DNA from: Selaginella moellendorffii
Lineage: Eukaryota; Streptophyta; Lycopodiopsida; Selaginellales; Selaginellaceae
Assembly: GCF_000143415.4 (NCBI RefSeq)
Contig: NW_003314327.1
Coordinates: 211,116-275,115, forward strand
DNA: 64,000 nucleotides
Direction of reading: 5' to 3'
Shown here: positions 1 through 11,309 of the stretch, in pieces
Numbering within the stretch: position 1 is the stretch's first letter
Layout: each line of letters opens with the position of its first letter
Program-made: the position numbers and the translations under genes
Notes under the pieces: generated by a model
Told to the model about the DNA's origin: nothing
The model's database searches: none
Seen by the model: only the letters and a program-made list of their open reading frames with translations

Positions 1-98
1 TAATATGTCAATTTTTCTGTTGCATTGAAATAAATTTTTTCTTTTATAATATTTTTATTTTCTCTCTTTCTTTATATTTAAAGAAAATAACTGTTTCA

Positions 99-198
99 NN
101 NNNNNNNNNNNNNNNNNNNNNNNNNNNNNNNNNNNNNNNNNNNNNNNNNNNNNNNNNNNNNNNNNNNNNNNNNNNNNNNNNNNNNNNNNNNNNNNNNN
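99..198. other. Assembly gap (run of N)
   Basis: One hundred undetermined bases. The round length suggests a placeholder of unknown true size inside an AT-rich repeat region, so distances across it are unreliable. Confidence 0.95.
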
Positions 199-1860
199 GT
201 CATTCATGACGGCGATGTGGCGTCATCATATCTTGTAAGATTTCTATCTCATTCACCATAACATTTAATGTAAAGTGTTTTTATCCTAAATACTTAATTA
301 TTACTTTATTATAATTTCCATTATTGCACCTTAACATCACTCTTCCTTCACTGTGACACCCCAACATTCTCCTGAAATTGTGTTTTTCAATACTTTGATT
401 GAAAAAGGATGATTAGGATGACACACTCCTAATCAAATTAAATAGTGCATTAATCAAAATATAAATTGGCTAAACATTGTTGTTAGAGAAGAAAACACTT
501 TTAAATACCTTTTTAAAGTAAAAGTAAGATGGAGTAATAATACTATACACTAAATAGAGAATAGGAGCAAAAACAATTACTTGATAAGAATAAGTTTAAA
601 ATAATGTTTGAAGAGTGAATACATAGGAAAAGTTAACAAAAAAAATTTAAATGGTAGTTTTTTATTGATATAGTTTGAAATTACTCTAGAGTAAGAAGTA
701 AAGTGGAGATAGAGAAAATATCTTCTAGGGATTTAGTAGGATTTAAAACGCAAAGAAATGGAATTTAGGGGCTAAGCCCAAGAGTTAGAGGATATACTTT
801 CATTAAATAATGTGCAAAGTATAATATACATTCAATATTAAACTATTGATGAATAGTGTTTTTGTGACAAAAATAAAATGGTAATCCTTGATAAAATTGC
901 TTTAGAAAATAAATTAATAGTTAATAAGGATATTGGAGTTGTAAAACACAAGCCTTAAGTCCCAATATGGAGCCAAAAATTTACCATATAGCAGTAGCAA
1001 AACATGAATATAACATGTTTAGACCAAAACCTTTGACTTAAAAATTCAAAAGTGGGAGTGGAATTCTCTAAAAAGCACTCATAAAACAATCATCGATAGG
1101 GAAGGATTTTAAAGAAATTAGTGTGACAAAGGAAAGTTATACCTATATAATAAGTGATAATATAAACATTGGGGAGTTTGAGGTTAAATTAAACATGAAT
1201 GAACAAATGGAGTGATTTAGTGAAGTATTCAAGAGCTGGCTCTATCTCTTTCAAACAGATTAGATAGTTAATACTATTAATCCATGTATAAATAACATTA
1301 CATATTTAAATACATTATATGGCTAATCAAAACTTCATTTTAGCCACATGGTTAGGTATATTGATGGCTGAAAGCATCTATAATACTTGTGTTAAGCCAT
1401 AATATTTTGAAGTGTCATCCTGAAGTCATTGATTCTTAAAAGAAACAAAAGTGATCTTTTTGCTTAGTAACTAAGGGTATAATCACATATTGAAGTTTCA
1501 AAAGTTAATGGGACTTAATGGACAGGCTTTTAAGCTCATTCAGTAGCTATATCGTGAATAGAAGGGATTTAGTGAGGATTAAATAAAAGATATTAAAGGA
1601 TAATATTTTATAAATCTTGATGCATTCTAAGGATGTTAAAAAATGGTCATAGGGTGATCACTCATAAAATAGATGGTTTTGTTTGGTTTGTGGTATATAT
1701 GGTCTTTCCTTACTGCCATGACAGCAAGAGGTCAGTATTGCTAGTTCCCTTTATCAACCCCTTTTGTCCAAGTGTTAGTAAACTGGATTTAGCATCTGTA
1801 CTTGGCCGGATGAGCATAAGGAATGAGTGCCTGTAAAGACTAGCCAACAAGTAACTTTCG
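199..1860. other. AT-rich spacer, no gene seen
   Basis: Very AT-rich sequence with no open frame of recognisable family on either strand. Short frames here lack the GC-rich codon use of genes further right. It is probably old transposon or intergenic filler, judging from the identifiable retroelement pieces next to it. Confidence 0.6.
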
Positions 1861-1879
1861 ATACCCGAAATCACATTCG

Positions 1880-1975
1880 TTACAATCTGCCAAATGTTAA
1901 TCAACATGTGGTGTAATTCCCCTAAACCCAACTAACAAAGTCAGACCCAAGACCGCTTTGATACCAAATTATAAA
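1880..1975 (-). mobile_element. LTR-retrotransposon leader relic with tRNA-Met primer-binding site
   Basis: The block holding 'gttaatcaacatgtggtgta' and ending in 'ctttgataccaaat' recurs at about 5565-5650. On the minus strand the end reads TTTGGTATCAAAGC, close to the initiator-Met tRNA primer-binding site (TGGTATCAGAGC) of many plant LTR elements. I read it as the 5' leader of a minus-strand LTR element whose coding part is gone. No intact LTR pair was found. Confidence 0.5.
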
Positions 1976-2439
1976 TGACTAAAATAAAATGAAAAATTTA
2001 GTCACTTACAGACTCATAGAGGTTGTGATCTTCTAAGTGGTCAAAGATATGGTTGTATAATTAATGTAAAATGGAATTTAGTTGTTAAGTGACTAATTTA
2101 AAATGGAAATTAGGCTTATAGTTTGCCTACTTATAAGAATTTTTAGGATTAGCAACCACCATTTATCCAAGATGTTTACTGCTGGTTCTTCAATGAAATT
2201 TCTACTAACACTCCTTGGTGTACATATAAAAAAATAACAAATTTCTAATTCTTGAAAGTACTTAATTAGTATTTTATTGTATAGGTCACATTAGAAATTA
2301 GAAGTTTTCTATATGAATGAGTAATATCCCAATTTATTAGGATATAGTATGAGGTGGTGAGGCAATAATACTTAAATGATTTTATATCACTAAGTGTTGT
2401 GTATGCTAGTGTGTATCATGGGTATTCTTTTAGGAACAC

Positions 2440-2480
2440 TACCTTGTTTATAGTATCAAAGCTAGGATGAGCACTAGCAA
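2440..2480 (+). mobile_element. Possible LTR-element primer-binding site
   Basis: The plus strand reads tagtatcaaagctagg followed by atgagc, matching the typical start of copia-type internal regions after the LTR (TGGTATCAGAGCTAGG) with two changes. No gag frame follows, so this is at most a relic. Nothing else was recognised between about 2000 and 3600. Confidence 0.35.
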
Positions 2481-3639
2481 GTTTACACTTGTATTACTTT
2501 AAAATATTTTTTCCTTTGATGGGAGAAGAAAATATATAACATGGGTCAAGAAGGTGATTAGTGTGTTAAAGTTGGAAAAGATGTGGAGCATAGTAAATCT
2601 ATCAACTATAAATGTGGTAAGATATGGCTAGTATAATCCACCTTATCATTCTCCCTTCAAGCTAATTAAAAAGGGGCAATTACTTGATAAAAGAGCCTTT
2701 AGTGACTATTTTATCCTCATTTTCTAAGGATCCATGATGATAGTATATTTAAATCTTATCCTATAATCACATATGTTACAATCAACCACAATTTAGAGCT
2801 TTAGTTGTTATTAAGGGCAAACTTGTAAATGAGGAGAAAATAACTTAGCTGTAAGAAGAGATCCAAAAGCATTGTTAAAGCTTGGATGAAATGCCTAAAG
2901 AAAAGTTAGTAAAGAAGGAAGAATAAGCCAAGATCATCATTCTTTGCTTAATGATATAATGATGATGTGAGTGTGCAATCTTTTTACATGTGAAATTTGA
3001 GTCTATCTCCATTGAAATGACCAAATTTCAAATGAGCATCATTGAGACTACTATAAAAAAAACTTATTTTCAAGTTGGAGATGACTTTGATAAACTTCTT
3101 GCACAACTTCAAGAGAATTTAAATGATCTTAAAAGAATTCTATTCAAAGGTAAAGAAAACATTAGACTTTTGCAATTATTTTCAAAATAAAGTGTTTAAG
3201 GCAATTATGGTGAGTGTAAGAATCAACATGATTTCTTTCATGTATACAAAGGGCTTGCTCAAAATTGAGCTGACACGCAAGAGTTGGCAAGTTCAACCTC
3301 AATGACAAGCAATAAGGGTTTGGTCAATACTTATCTTGCTACAAAACAACCCAAAGATGAATAAGTTGAATAGCAAGTGTTCTAAGCATAGAAATGTCAA
3401 TGTAGAGGACATCAATCAAGTGTACATGGACAGGAACGAGGTCATTCACATGCAAGATTTGGACATGCAAATTTCTCCCTAATCAAATGCATGACAGAAA
3501 TAAAAATAGTGGATAGAATCAATCAATTTAAGAAGTAGGACATTTATCAATTTACTATGGATGTGAACTGGGAAAGCAAATTATATGTGTACATCTTCCA
3601 CATTAAACACCTTGCAATGCCTAGAACTGGTACATTTAA

Positions 3640-3960
3640 ATTTATGTTGGTCAATGAGGATATAATCGCATAGCAAGTAAAGGTATTACATCACTTTTAT
3701 CAATGACTTCAATTGAGGAAAGTACATGTTAGGGGTAGAGAATCTTCACTGAGCTCATAGGGTCATCAATATTTCCTAGTGGCCAAAAGTTAGTTCACCA
3801 TGTGGGTTGAAGTAATCCCCTTGTAACATGCTAATTAGGTTTCCACAACACACTTCATCTATGAATATATTAAGTGCCATTTTGGAGTCCTTGCAATCCT
3901 CATTTCAGATCACAGTAGTGCTTTCCTCAGGCAAGTCATGCAATGGCTCCTCCAGATCTT
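3640..3960 (+). mobile_element. Ty3/gypsy integrase relic, copy 1
   Basis: Broken plus-strand frames show remains of the retroviral-type integrase core: a WVE-IP block near 3800, then a stretch readable as FIYEYIKCHFGVLAILISDH near 3858-3915, corresponding to the 'RFG-P--IISD' region with the second catalytic Asp. Several stops and frame shifts break it. It is a diverged duplicate of the copy at about 4490-4940. Confidence 0.6.
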
Positions 3961-4489
3961 ACAGCTGCAACACTTATATGGAGTGGTAGAAAGGAAAAAC
4001 AAGACAATCTTGAATTTTGTTTGTTGAGATGTTAGATTTACCAAAAACATTTTGGTCAAAGGTTGTACATATGCCAGATTTACTCCTGCATATAGAATTG
4101 CAAATAAAATTCAACTTGCTTTTAGGAGCCTATATCCACTTCTATATGTTTGTGGTCAGCCAACTTTTGTAATGCAATGCCAATGTGTACACACACCCAG
4201 CCAACTCACAATTGCAGTCAACATGGAGTCCTTAATTGTCCCTACAACCCTTAGGGATGTAGCTGAGTACCTAGAAAACAAGGCATATCCTTTAGATTCA
4301 TTAATGGAGCTTTATACAAAAGGCTCGAGACTTTTACCTCCTTGGTGGAGTGATTTATAGGTGGAAAAAAGATGGAGTTTTTTTATGCTGTGTTTTGGAA
4401 GACAAAATCCCAACTCTCCTCTGTGTTTTCCACACATATGTCAACCATTTCTCTTGAAAAACTACTGCTCAACTTCTCTATCACAGGTA

Positions 4490-4945
4490 CTACTGGACAA
4501 CACTTTACCATGAGTAGCATATGAAAAGCTTGTGTCCAGTGTCAAAAATTCAATCCTCACAGCCATATCCTGCAATTTTTGTTCAAGCTTATCACCTTGG
4601 TAGGACCTTTTTTCAAGTAGAGCTTGGATTTTGTGGGGCTGATTTCTCTACTAAGCTCACTGGGTTATTGAGATTTCTTGTGGCCATAGACTACTTCATC
4701 AAGTGGGTTGAATCAATCCCTATGTAACATGTTGTTCAAGTTTCCACAACATACTTCATTTACAAACACATTATGTACCATTTTGGACTCCTTGCAATAT
4801 TCATTTCAGATCACAGTGGCACTTTCCTTGGGCAAGTCATGCACTTTCTTTCATGTGAAGAGTAGTAGTTACTACCACCAATCAAATAGCCAAGATGAGT
4901 TTAGCAATAAACTTTTTAAAGATTATTCTTTCAAAGCTCACTAAA
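4490..4945 (+). mobile_element. Ty3/gypsy integrase relic, copy 2
   Basis: A frame near 4521-4727 ends in FLVAIDYFIKWVESIPM, which matches the gypsy integrase 'ILVATDYFTKWVEAIPL' block. The following part, about 4740-4830, repeats the sequence at 3845-3930 with scattered changes and holds the 'FGLLAIFISDHSGTF'-like stretch in another frame. Zinc-finger and polymerase parts are not recognisable. The element is dead. Confidence 0.65.
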
Positions 4946-5224
4946 GATCATCTATGATAATGGCACAAGCACTTGCCAACAACATTTTGGGCTTTCAAAA
5001 TGATATTCAAGACTGTTTGTGGTAGCCATTCCATTCTTTCTAGTGTATGGAGCTAAAGTTGTTCTTCCAATTAAGCTCCAAGTCCCTTCACTTTTGTGAC
5101 ATGCAATAGAGTTTCTACTTCCCAACAAGAGCTAAATTTAGGAGCTTACAATCATGAACTGGCTAGTAGGCAAGGGCTCATCTTGTCAAAACTAATCCTG
5201 TTGTCCCTTGTACTTGCATTTGGT

Positions 5225-5840
5225 GGTGAGAAGGTCACCCAACCCAGTACTATTTAAACCCAAAGATGCTATCTCAAAACCCTTAACCGATTGGAAAAAG
5301 GGGTGCACTTTTATTTATGGGCCCTTTCCCTCTATATTTGAACCCCTTGGATCGTCTCTCGAATCATTCCCTTTGGAATCGTGAACAGAAGCTGAGAGCC
5401 ATAGCTCTCCCGAAAGCCCCACTCTCTTGACACCCTACCCCTCGGGTCGAGCCCAGCAGGAGCAAACTAGACTAGCTAGATGTTAATCAACTACAGCTCT
5501 CATGAGAGCCCCACTCTCTTGACACCCTACCCCTCGGGTCGAGCCCAACGGAAGCAAACTAGACTAGCTAGATGTTAATCAACATGTGGTGTAATTCCCT
5601 TAAGCCAACTAACAGAGTCGGACCAAGACCCCTTTGATACCAAATGTAAGCTCCTAAATTTGAACTTTTTAGGAAGTCACCCAACGAAGTACTAATCAAA
5701 CCTAAGGACGTTTAACTCTAAGTATCCCACCCTTAACCGATTAAAAAAGAGGGTGTACTTTTGTTCATGTGCCCTTTCCTTCTATATTTGAACCTTTATG
5801 GATTGTTTCTCGAATTGTTCCCTTTAGTTGCTTACAATAA
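5225..5840. repeat. Nested direct repeats of a retroelement leader/LTR
   Basis: Two similar stretches (about 5225-5385 and 5680-5840) share 'cttaaccgatt', 'cccttt-c-tctatatttgaac' and 'tctcgaat--ttcccttt'. Between them a unit of about 90 bases, starting 'gccccactctcttgacaccc' and ending 'agatgttaatcaac', occurs twice in tandem (near 5416 and 5506). The second unit leads into the primer-binding-site-like block at 5565-5650 that is also at 1880-1975. No coding sequence seen. Confidence 0.6.
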
Positions 5841-7560
5841 TGCTCTTGGACTTTACACTGTCCACAAAGTTTTCTCCTAGGTTTTTTGGTCCTTTCTTCA
5901 TCAAAAAGCATATTGGTGCTTACATCCTCACAAATGAATCAGACTAAAAGTTGCCCCATGCATATAATCACCACCACCTCAAGCTCTTTCAACAAATATG
6001 ATCCTATAGGTTGAGCAAGTATGAGTTTGGATTTTCACTTCAAGGTTTGTAGTGCATGTGATCATGGGATGAGATTTGGATATATTGTCACCGTGGATCC
6101 TTGGAACTTTGGGGGATAAATGGGGATAAAATAGCCACTAAGGGCTCTCTCATCAAGCAATTGCCCCTTTTCCAGTTGGCTTAAGGGGAGAGAGATAAAG
6201 GTGCGCTACAAAGTTGTATCAATTCCTCTTGTCTGGAAGCTTGAGCATTTCCTAGTTTTTTTTTCAAGGTTCCCAAGTTTTCACCATATCAGTGCACTCC
6301 ACACATCACTATTGTTATTTTCTATCACTCATAGTCATCATCCATTCATTTTATTACTTTCTCCACCATAATTTCATACTTGATATAGTTGCCCACTCAT
6401 TTTTCAACCACTTTTCATACCATACATACATGATCTTGGGGATCCCATTACTCTTCAGCATCAGTAAACATGGCAGATGAATCAAGAATCAGCAAAATCC
6501 AACATACCAAACTCAAGACATGATGCAAACTCTCATAACACAGCAATTCTGAGTAAACCTAGAACACTTAGCAGTTGGTTTTTGAGAGCCAATTGCACAA
6601 GAGACCAGGCATTACCATGGGCAGATGTTTATTTCCAATCTTGATGATTTCTTCTAGCACAAATAGTGATCTATGCATGCACCAGCATAGATTATGAGTT
6701 TTTTCTTCTTCTACTACTAGCATACAAGCTGTTGACCACTTTGATGGTTATGAGAGGCTAAAAAATCCCCTCCACTACCATTACATTATAATTGGACTTC
6801 ATATTCACCCACAATCCATTCTTTCAGCCACCACCTTCCTTCACTTCAGCAATTACTATCCTCAAGCAACACATTCATTCTACCACTCCATGTCCTTGGA
6901 ACTTTATGTACGACCAAGTGCGCTGGAGGAACTTTCTAAAGGTAAAGGGACCTTGAGGTGGAATTCCAAATAAGTGATTCTCCTTGACTTGGTTTCATGT
7001 TTTTTTATTGTTCTTTTTCTCTTTTGTTTTATTTTCCACTTTTTCTACTTCATTTTGGATCAAATGTCAAATTTCCACTTCAAGTTTTTCCCCTCATGAT
7101 TTTCCCTTGAATCCAGAACTTTTGATTTCCTCCTTTTCTCTTTTCTTTTATGGTTCCTCCACTTTTTGTCACAGCAGTGCCAACATACTATATCACCTTG
7201 TAGTAGTTGTGGGTTTCTCACACACAACAGAGTTTGACACAATTCCCCATGGTCAATGGTCACCTATACATAACATTTAAATGAGATTCCCTGAAATATT
7301 TCACTATCAAGAGATTTAGATTCTTCCTCCTCTCCACTTTTAGGGTAGGGAGTTCATGAATGAGATTTTGGAGCTACACTTAAAAGTGTTTCTCCCCATG
7401 TTGAGGGGCTTCCCCCTCAACACTAGAACCACTTTGGATGACGAGAGGACTTCCAGCTGATAATTGCATTGTTGTGGCAAGGCTATAGTAAGCCAATTAT
7501 GCTGCCTTGACATGATCCTTCACTCCCTCTTCCTTGTGCCCCTTCGATGGAGAGCATAGC
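5841..7560. other. AT/CT-rich spacer, no gene seen
   Basis: Long pyrimidine-rich stretches and short frames without homology I can recognise. No intact gene, RNA gene or element end was found. It probably consists of decayed transposon sequence. Confidence 0.5.
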
Positions 7561-7569
7561 CCAAGTAGG

Positions 7570-8010
7570 TTTACATGTTAGTCATTGTAGAAACAGATTC
7601 TCGAAACCAGGTTTAGAAAAAACCATAACCTGCATTTTAGAGAGGTTCTTGCCTACATGATGCACCAACGTGTTGAAGAGTTACTGCATAATGGTGGCAT
7701 CTAGAGCTGGCAGCAAAAGATCATTGACATGGAGGAGAAGAAAGAGATACATCCCAGAGAGTTGATACAGGTTTTCTCCTTGTATCATTGTTTCCAGTGT
7801 GTAAATAGCTAATAACTTTGGGCAACCTTGTTGCACTTTTAGCGACTGTATTCCACCAGCACCAGTGGAGTAGGTGCCTCCAATTCTGGGAGTGGTGTGA
7901 TTCCATAATTTGACTGCACTCTGAGGCATTTCTGCTAATACTCCACATGATGCCTCAGCTGAGAAGGAAGTCATCCCATTGTGGTCACCAACTTTGCTGC
8001 ACACTCAAAA
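7570..8010 (-). mobile_element. LINE-type reverse transcriptase relic
   Basis: The minus strand of about 7681-8004 reads ...SLKVQQGCPKLLAIYTLE... and then ...LFLLLHVNDLLLPA, followed past one stop by ...GKNLSKMQVMVF. The order matches non-LTR reverse transcriptases: 'GV-QGCP-SP-LF--YI--L', the 'LLYADD' catalytic box (here HVND, so both key positions are damaged) and 'LN--KTKVMVF'. Stops and the lost aspartate show that it is inactive. Confidence 0.5.
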
Positions 8011-8579
8011 TCCCATTGAAAACTCTGTCTCTCATTGGAAAAGGCCATTGGAAAATAATAATGAGTCTGGAATAATCTGATATTTGGGATATCTCTGGAA
8101 TCATAGTACATCACACTCCCTACTGGCAGCAGAGGGGCTTAGGGAGAGCTGGAATGCACATAAAATGGCCCTACTCTTTCTTGGTATGACAACTTAAACA
8201 GCATCACCATGTCATGCTTGCTCCAATTTCACTTGATGAAGGCAAGGTAGGAGTCCAACACCTTGGATGTGGTTTTGTGTGGTATGCGCCCGGTATGTGG
8301 GTGCTAGTGTGTCTGTTCCAACCAGCGTCAAGGTTGGTTGGCCACACTGTTCCAACCAGCATCGTAGCCAAAGGCGTGGGAAGTAACTACATGCATTTGA
8401 TGGTTAATGGCGCATTGCAGCACGAAAACCTTGTAAGGTGGTGTTCATTGACTGTGGTCTTGAGGGACAACATGCGGATGATCTGCCTCATGAGCTTGGG
8501 ATGACAGTGGACAAAGACTGGGAAAGTTGTGTGATAGATTGCAAAATTATCAAATATCTATCATTAATGGACAAGATTA

Positions 8580-8822
8580 CTATTTACATAGTTTATACTG
8601 TGTGGCTAGATCTTTGCCACAGTGTTTGGGCATAAGGATCAATGGGATACTTGGCACTGACTGCTCCTCATTTTGCTCCTCCTCTTTGTGCTCCTCGTTT
8701 TGCTCCTCCTTTTTTTCAGCATGCAATCTGTCAAGCTCCTTGAGGAGTTCGGGATCCTCATCCAGGTCCTCGTTGCTAGAACTTTCACTCTTGCTCTCTT
8801 CGCTCTTGTTCCAGAGCGTCAC
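8580..8822 (-). other. Acidic Glu/Lys-rich open frame, doubtful
   Basis: A minus-strand frame of about 80 residues is rich in Glu, Ser and Lys (ESSSNEDLDEDPELLKELDR then repeated KKEEQNEEHKEEEQ). The DNA is a degenerate repeat of gctcctc units (about 8665-8720), which alone could create such a frame. A short acidic coiled stretch of this kind occurs in some splicing-factor proteins, but I cannot assign it. It may be a gene fragment or only a simple repeat. Confidence 0.2.
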
Positions 8823-8962
8823 ACACCTAGTCCAAATTCATGGCGTTTTCAACTCTAACCTCTTTTTGCTCCCTTGATCCCTTTGAAAAAGGCCCCACCC
8901 ATCGCACATGAGCAGCTAACCAGGCTTGTCCGCCTTTTACCGTGGTGCCATGCTACAAACCT

Positions 8963-8969
8963 TATATAA
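8963..8969 (+). promoter_or_regulatory. TATA-like box upstream of the TBC gene
   Basis: TATATAA within a palindromic ccttatataagg lies about 150 bases before the proposed TBC start codon at 9119. The position suits a core promoter, but the site is assigned by motif only. Confidence 0.35.
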
Positions 8970-9118
8970 GGTAGTCTAAACCCTACTTATTATAAACTGG
9001 TGGCGAATAAAGTGACAGAATATCCGTTAGTGCCACAAGTCAGTTGGCAGAATATACGCGTTTCGTTTCTCCAATCGGGAATTTAGGGCTTCTCCCTCTC
9101 TCGAGTGAGTGGAATGTG

Positions 9119-11147
9119 ATGTTGGAGAAGGAGCTGCTCAACCAGCTGATCGGCGTGGTGTATGACACGCTGGGTGGGATCCAAATGTCCGGCAGGCACT
9201 CGTCCGCGAATTTCACTACCGCGGTTGTGGTGGGCGTGGCGGTCACCGCCGTCGCCGGGGTCGCGGTCGCCGTTGCGGTTGGGGGCACTGGATTCTTGAG
9301 CGATCGGTAAGCTTTCCTAACAATCCCACCCCCTCTTCTCGCGAATTTGAGGCAAAATTTCCATCGATCGATGCCTAGAGAATGGAATGGAACTGGATGA
9401 ATGAATTTCCTGCGATTGCTTTCCTTGTTCCTGGAGCTCTTTGCTGCCTTCGTTCCCACAGATGTGTGGAGATGTGGCGGTGTTGAGACCACTGGACATG
9501 GGGCAAGGCAATGCTCACAGAAGAAACCAAGCTTATTGCAAGCCTTACTATTTCTCCTCCAAGAGGTAGTAGTAGCTTCCCCTCCCTCGAATTTTTTCGT
9601 CTTGCTTTCTTGTGTGTTTATTTCTTCTCTAAGCGGCTGGCCATCTTTTTGATCCTTTTGTCGGTTTCTTTCTTTCTTCCAGGGGGCCGTTTCGAAAGCG
9701 ATGGAGGCGACGGCGGCATCACCCCCTCACCCAGCAGCAATGGGAGGATTTCTTCGGGGATGAAGGCCGCCTCTCGAATAACAGCACCGAAAAGCTCATT
9801 CACAAAGTTCGCTGGGGGGTGAGTTCTTTCTTCTTTTTTTACCAGTTTTTCCAGTGTTTAGAGTTGTCTCAAGGAAGAACTGTGATGTGCGTCGTGACAG
9901 GGCATAGAGCCAGGAATTCGAGCTCAAGTGTGGCCATTTCTGCTTGGAATGTAAGTGTGTTACAAATCCTTTCATACGTTCAAAGTTTCGAAGTTTTTCA
10001 TACCTTCCATCAGATACGAGATTGATAGCACCGAGGCAGAAAGAAAGGAGCAAGATGCTAAGCTAAGGTAACGAGCAAGTTTCCGAAGATCCCATACGCA
10101 AAAAAACTAAACTTTCCTTGGAAACTCGCCTGCAGGAAGGAATACGAAAAGATACGAAGCTACTGCCAAGAAATCAAGCAATCACTCACGTCCAGAAGAG
10201 AAGGAGAGCATCAACAAGATGGCATGGAAGAACAAGAAGAAGAAGAACACAAACTCATGCCATTCTCCGAGAGCCAGATCGAAGCATTCAGCAGCATCAA
10301 CGACGGCAGCGCGTTCTGGAAGAAAGGACCCAAGGCATTGGACGACATAGTCACCTGGCAAAGGATCATCCGCCTGGACGCCGTCCGGATGAACGCCGAG
10401 TGGGTTCCATACTCTCCGTCCCAGGCAAACGTGAGCGACGAGGAGACGTCCAAAGTAGCCCGCAAGGCCGGCCTGTCCGACGACGAGCACCTGGAAACTT
10501 GCCGCCGCTACCACGCCGCCAGGCTCGTCTCCATCCTCGAGGCCTATGCGCTCTACGATCCGGACACGGGCTACTGCCAGGGGATGAGTGACTTGCTGTC
10601 GCCGTTCGTCGCGCTCATGGACGACGACCACCAGGCCTTCTGGTGCTTCGTGAGCTTCATGAGGACCGCGCGGCACAACTTCCGGCTGGACGAGGTTGGC
10701 ATCCGGCGGCAGCTAAACGGGACCTCGGACATCATCAGGGTGGCAGACCCGGAGCTGTACGACCACCTGGTGAAGATCAAGGCCGAGGACTGCACCTTCG
10801 TGTACCGGATGGTGGTGGTGCTGTTCCGGAGGGAGCTGACGTTCGAGCAGACGATATGCCTGTGGGAGGTGATATGGGCGGACTCAACGGCGATGAGGAC
10901 GGGCAAGGGAGTGGGAGAGGCCCAGAAGAAGAAGAAGGCTCCCCCGACTAACGACTTGCTGCTCTACACCATAGCGGCGGCGGTGTGCCGGAGGAGGAAG
11001 TTCATCATGGAGAACTGCAAAGGGATGGACGAGCTGCTGCGGGAGTGCAATGCCATGGCAGGGACCTTGGACGTGTGGCAAATGCTGGACGACGCTCGGG
11101 AGCTTGTGAGTCGAGTGCACGGGAGAAGGCCAGAGACGCCTACATGA
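9119..11147 (+). CDS. TBC-domain Rab GTPase-activating protein
   Basis: Predicted 522-residue protein. Exons: 9119-9306, 9437-9565, 9683-9818, 9901-9950, 10014-10067 and 10136-11147. The TBC domain accelerates GTP hydrolysis by Rab GTPases in membrane traffic. Visible signatures are the entry block LTQQQWEDFFGDEGRL, then GIEPGIRAQVWPFLLG with the catalytic Arg of the IxxDxxR/WxxLLG region, IRLDAVRMN, the YCQGMSDLLSP box with the catalytic Gln, and the RMVVVLFRRELTF and LWEVIWAD motifs. It resembles plant TBC1D15/17-like proteins. The first exon codes for a Val/Ala-rich hydrophobic stretch (about residues 30-55) not usual for the family. It joins in frame only through an acceptor at 9435-9436; an acceptor at 9460-9461 would instead make the ATG at 9462 the start. 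The core domain is certain, the N-terminus is not. Confidence 0.88.
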
Positions 11148-11309
11148 GAAACGAATCCTGGTTTAGAGATAGTAACTGACGTTTACCTCGGGATAAGAGT
11201 CGGGCGGGCTTGAGCAAAGAGCCTGCGGCTTTTATTTTTCTTCTCACAATCGTACAGCGCAGTGATCAAAGGTAGTATGCCCAAGAATGAAAAACGAGAG
11301 ATTAAAGCA

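Noticed and set aside
8214-8504. Plus-strand frame of 96 residues in the left repeat region
   Set aside because: Starts from ATG but shows no family, sits in decayed transposon sequence.
10118-10676. Alternative frames on both strands over the TBC domain
   Set aside because: Shadows of the GC-rich TBC exon, without motifs.
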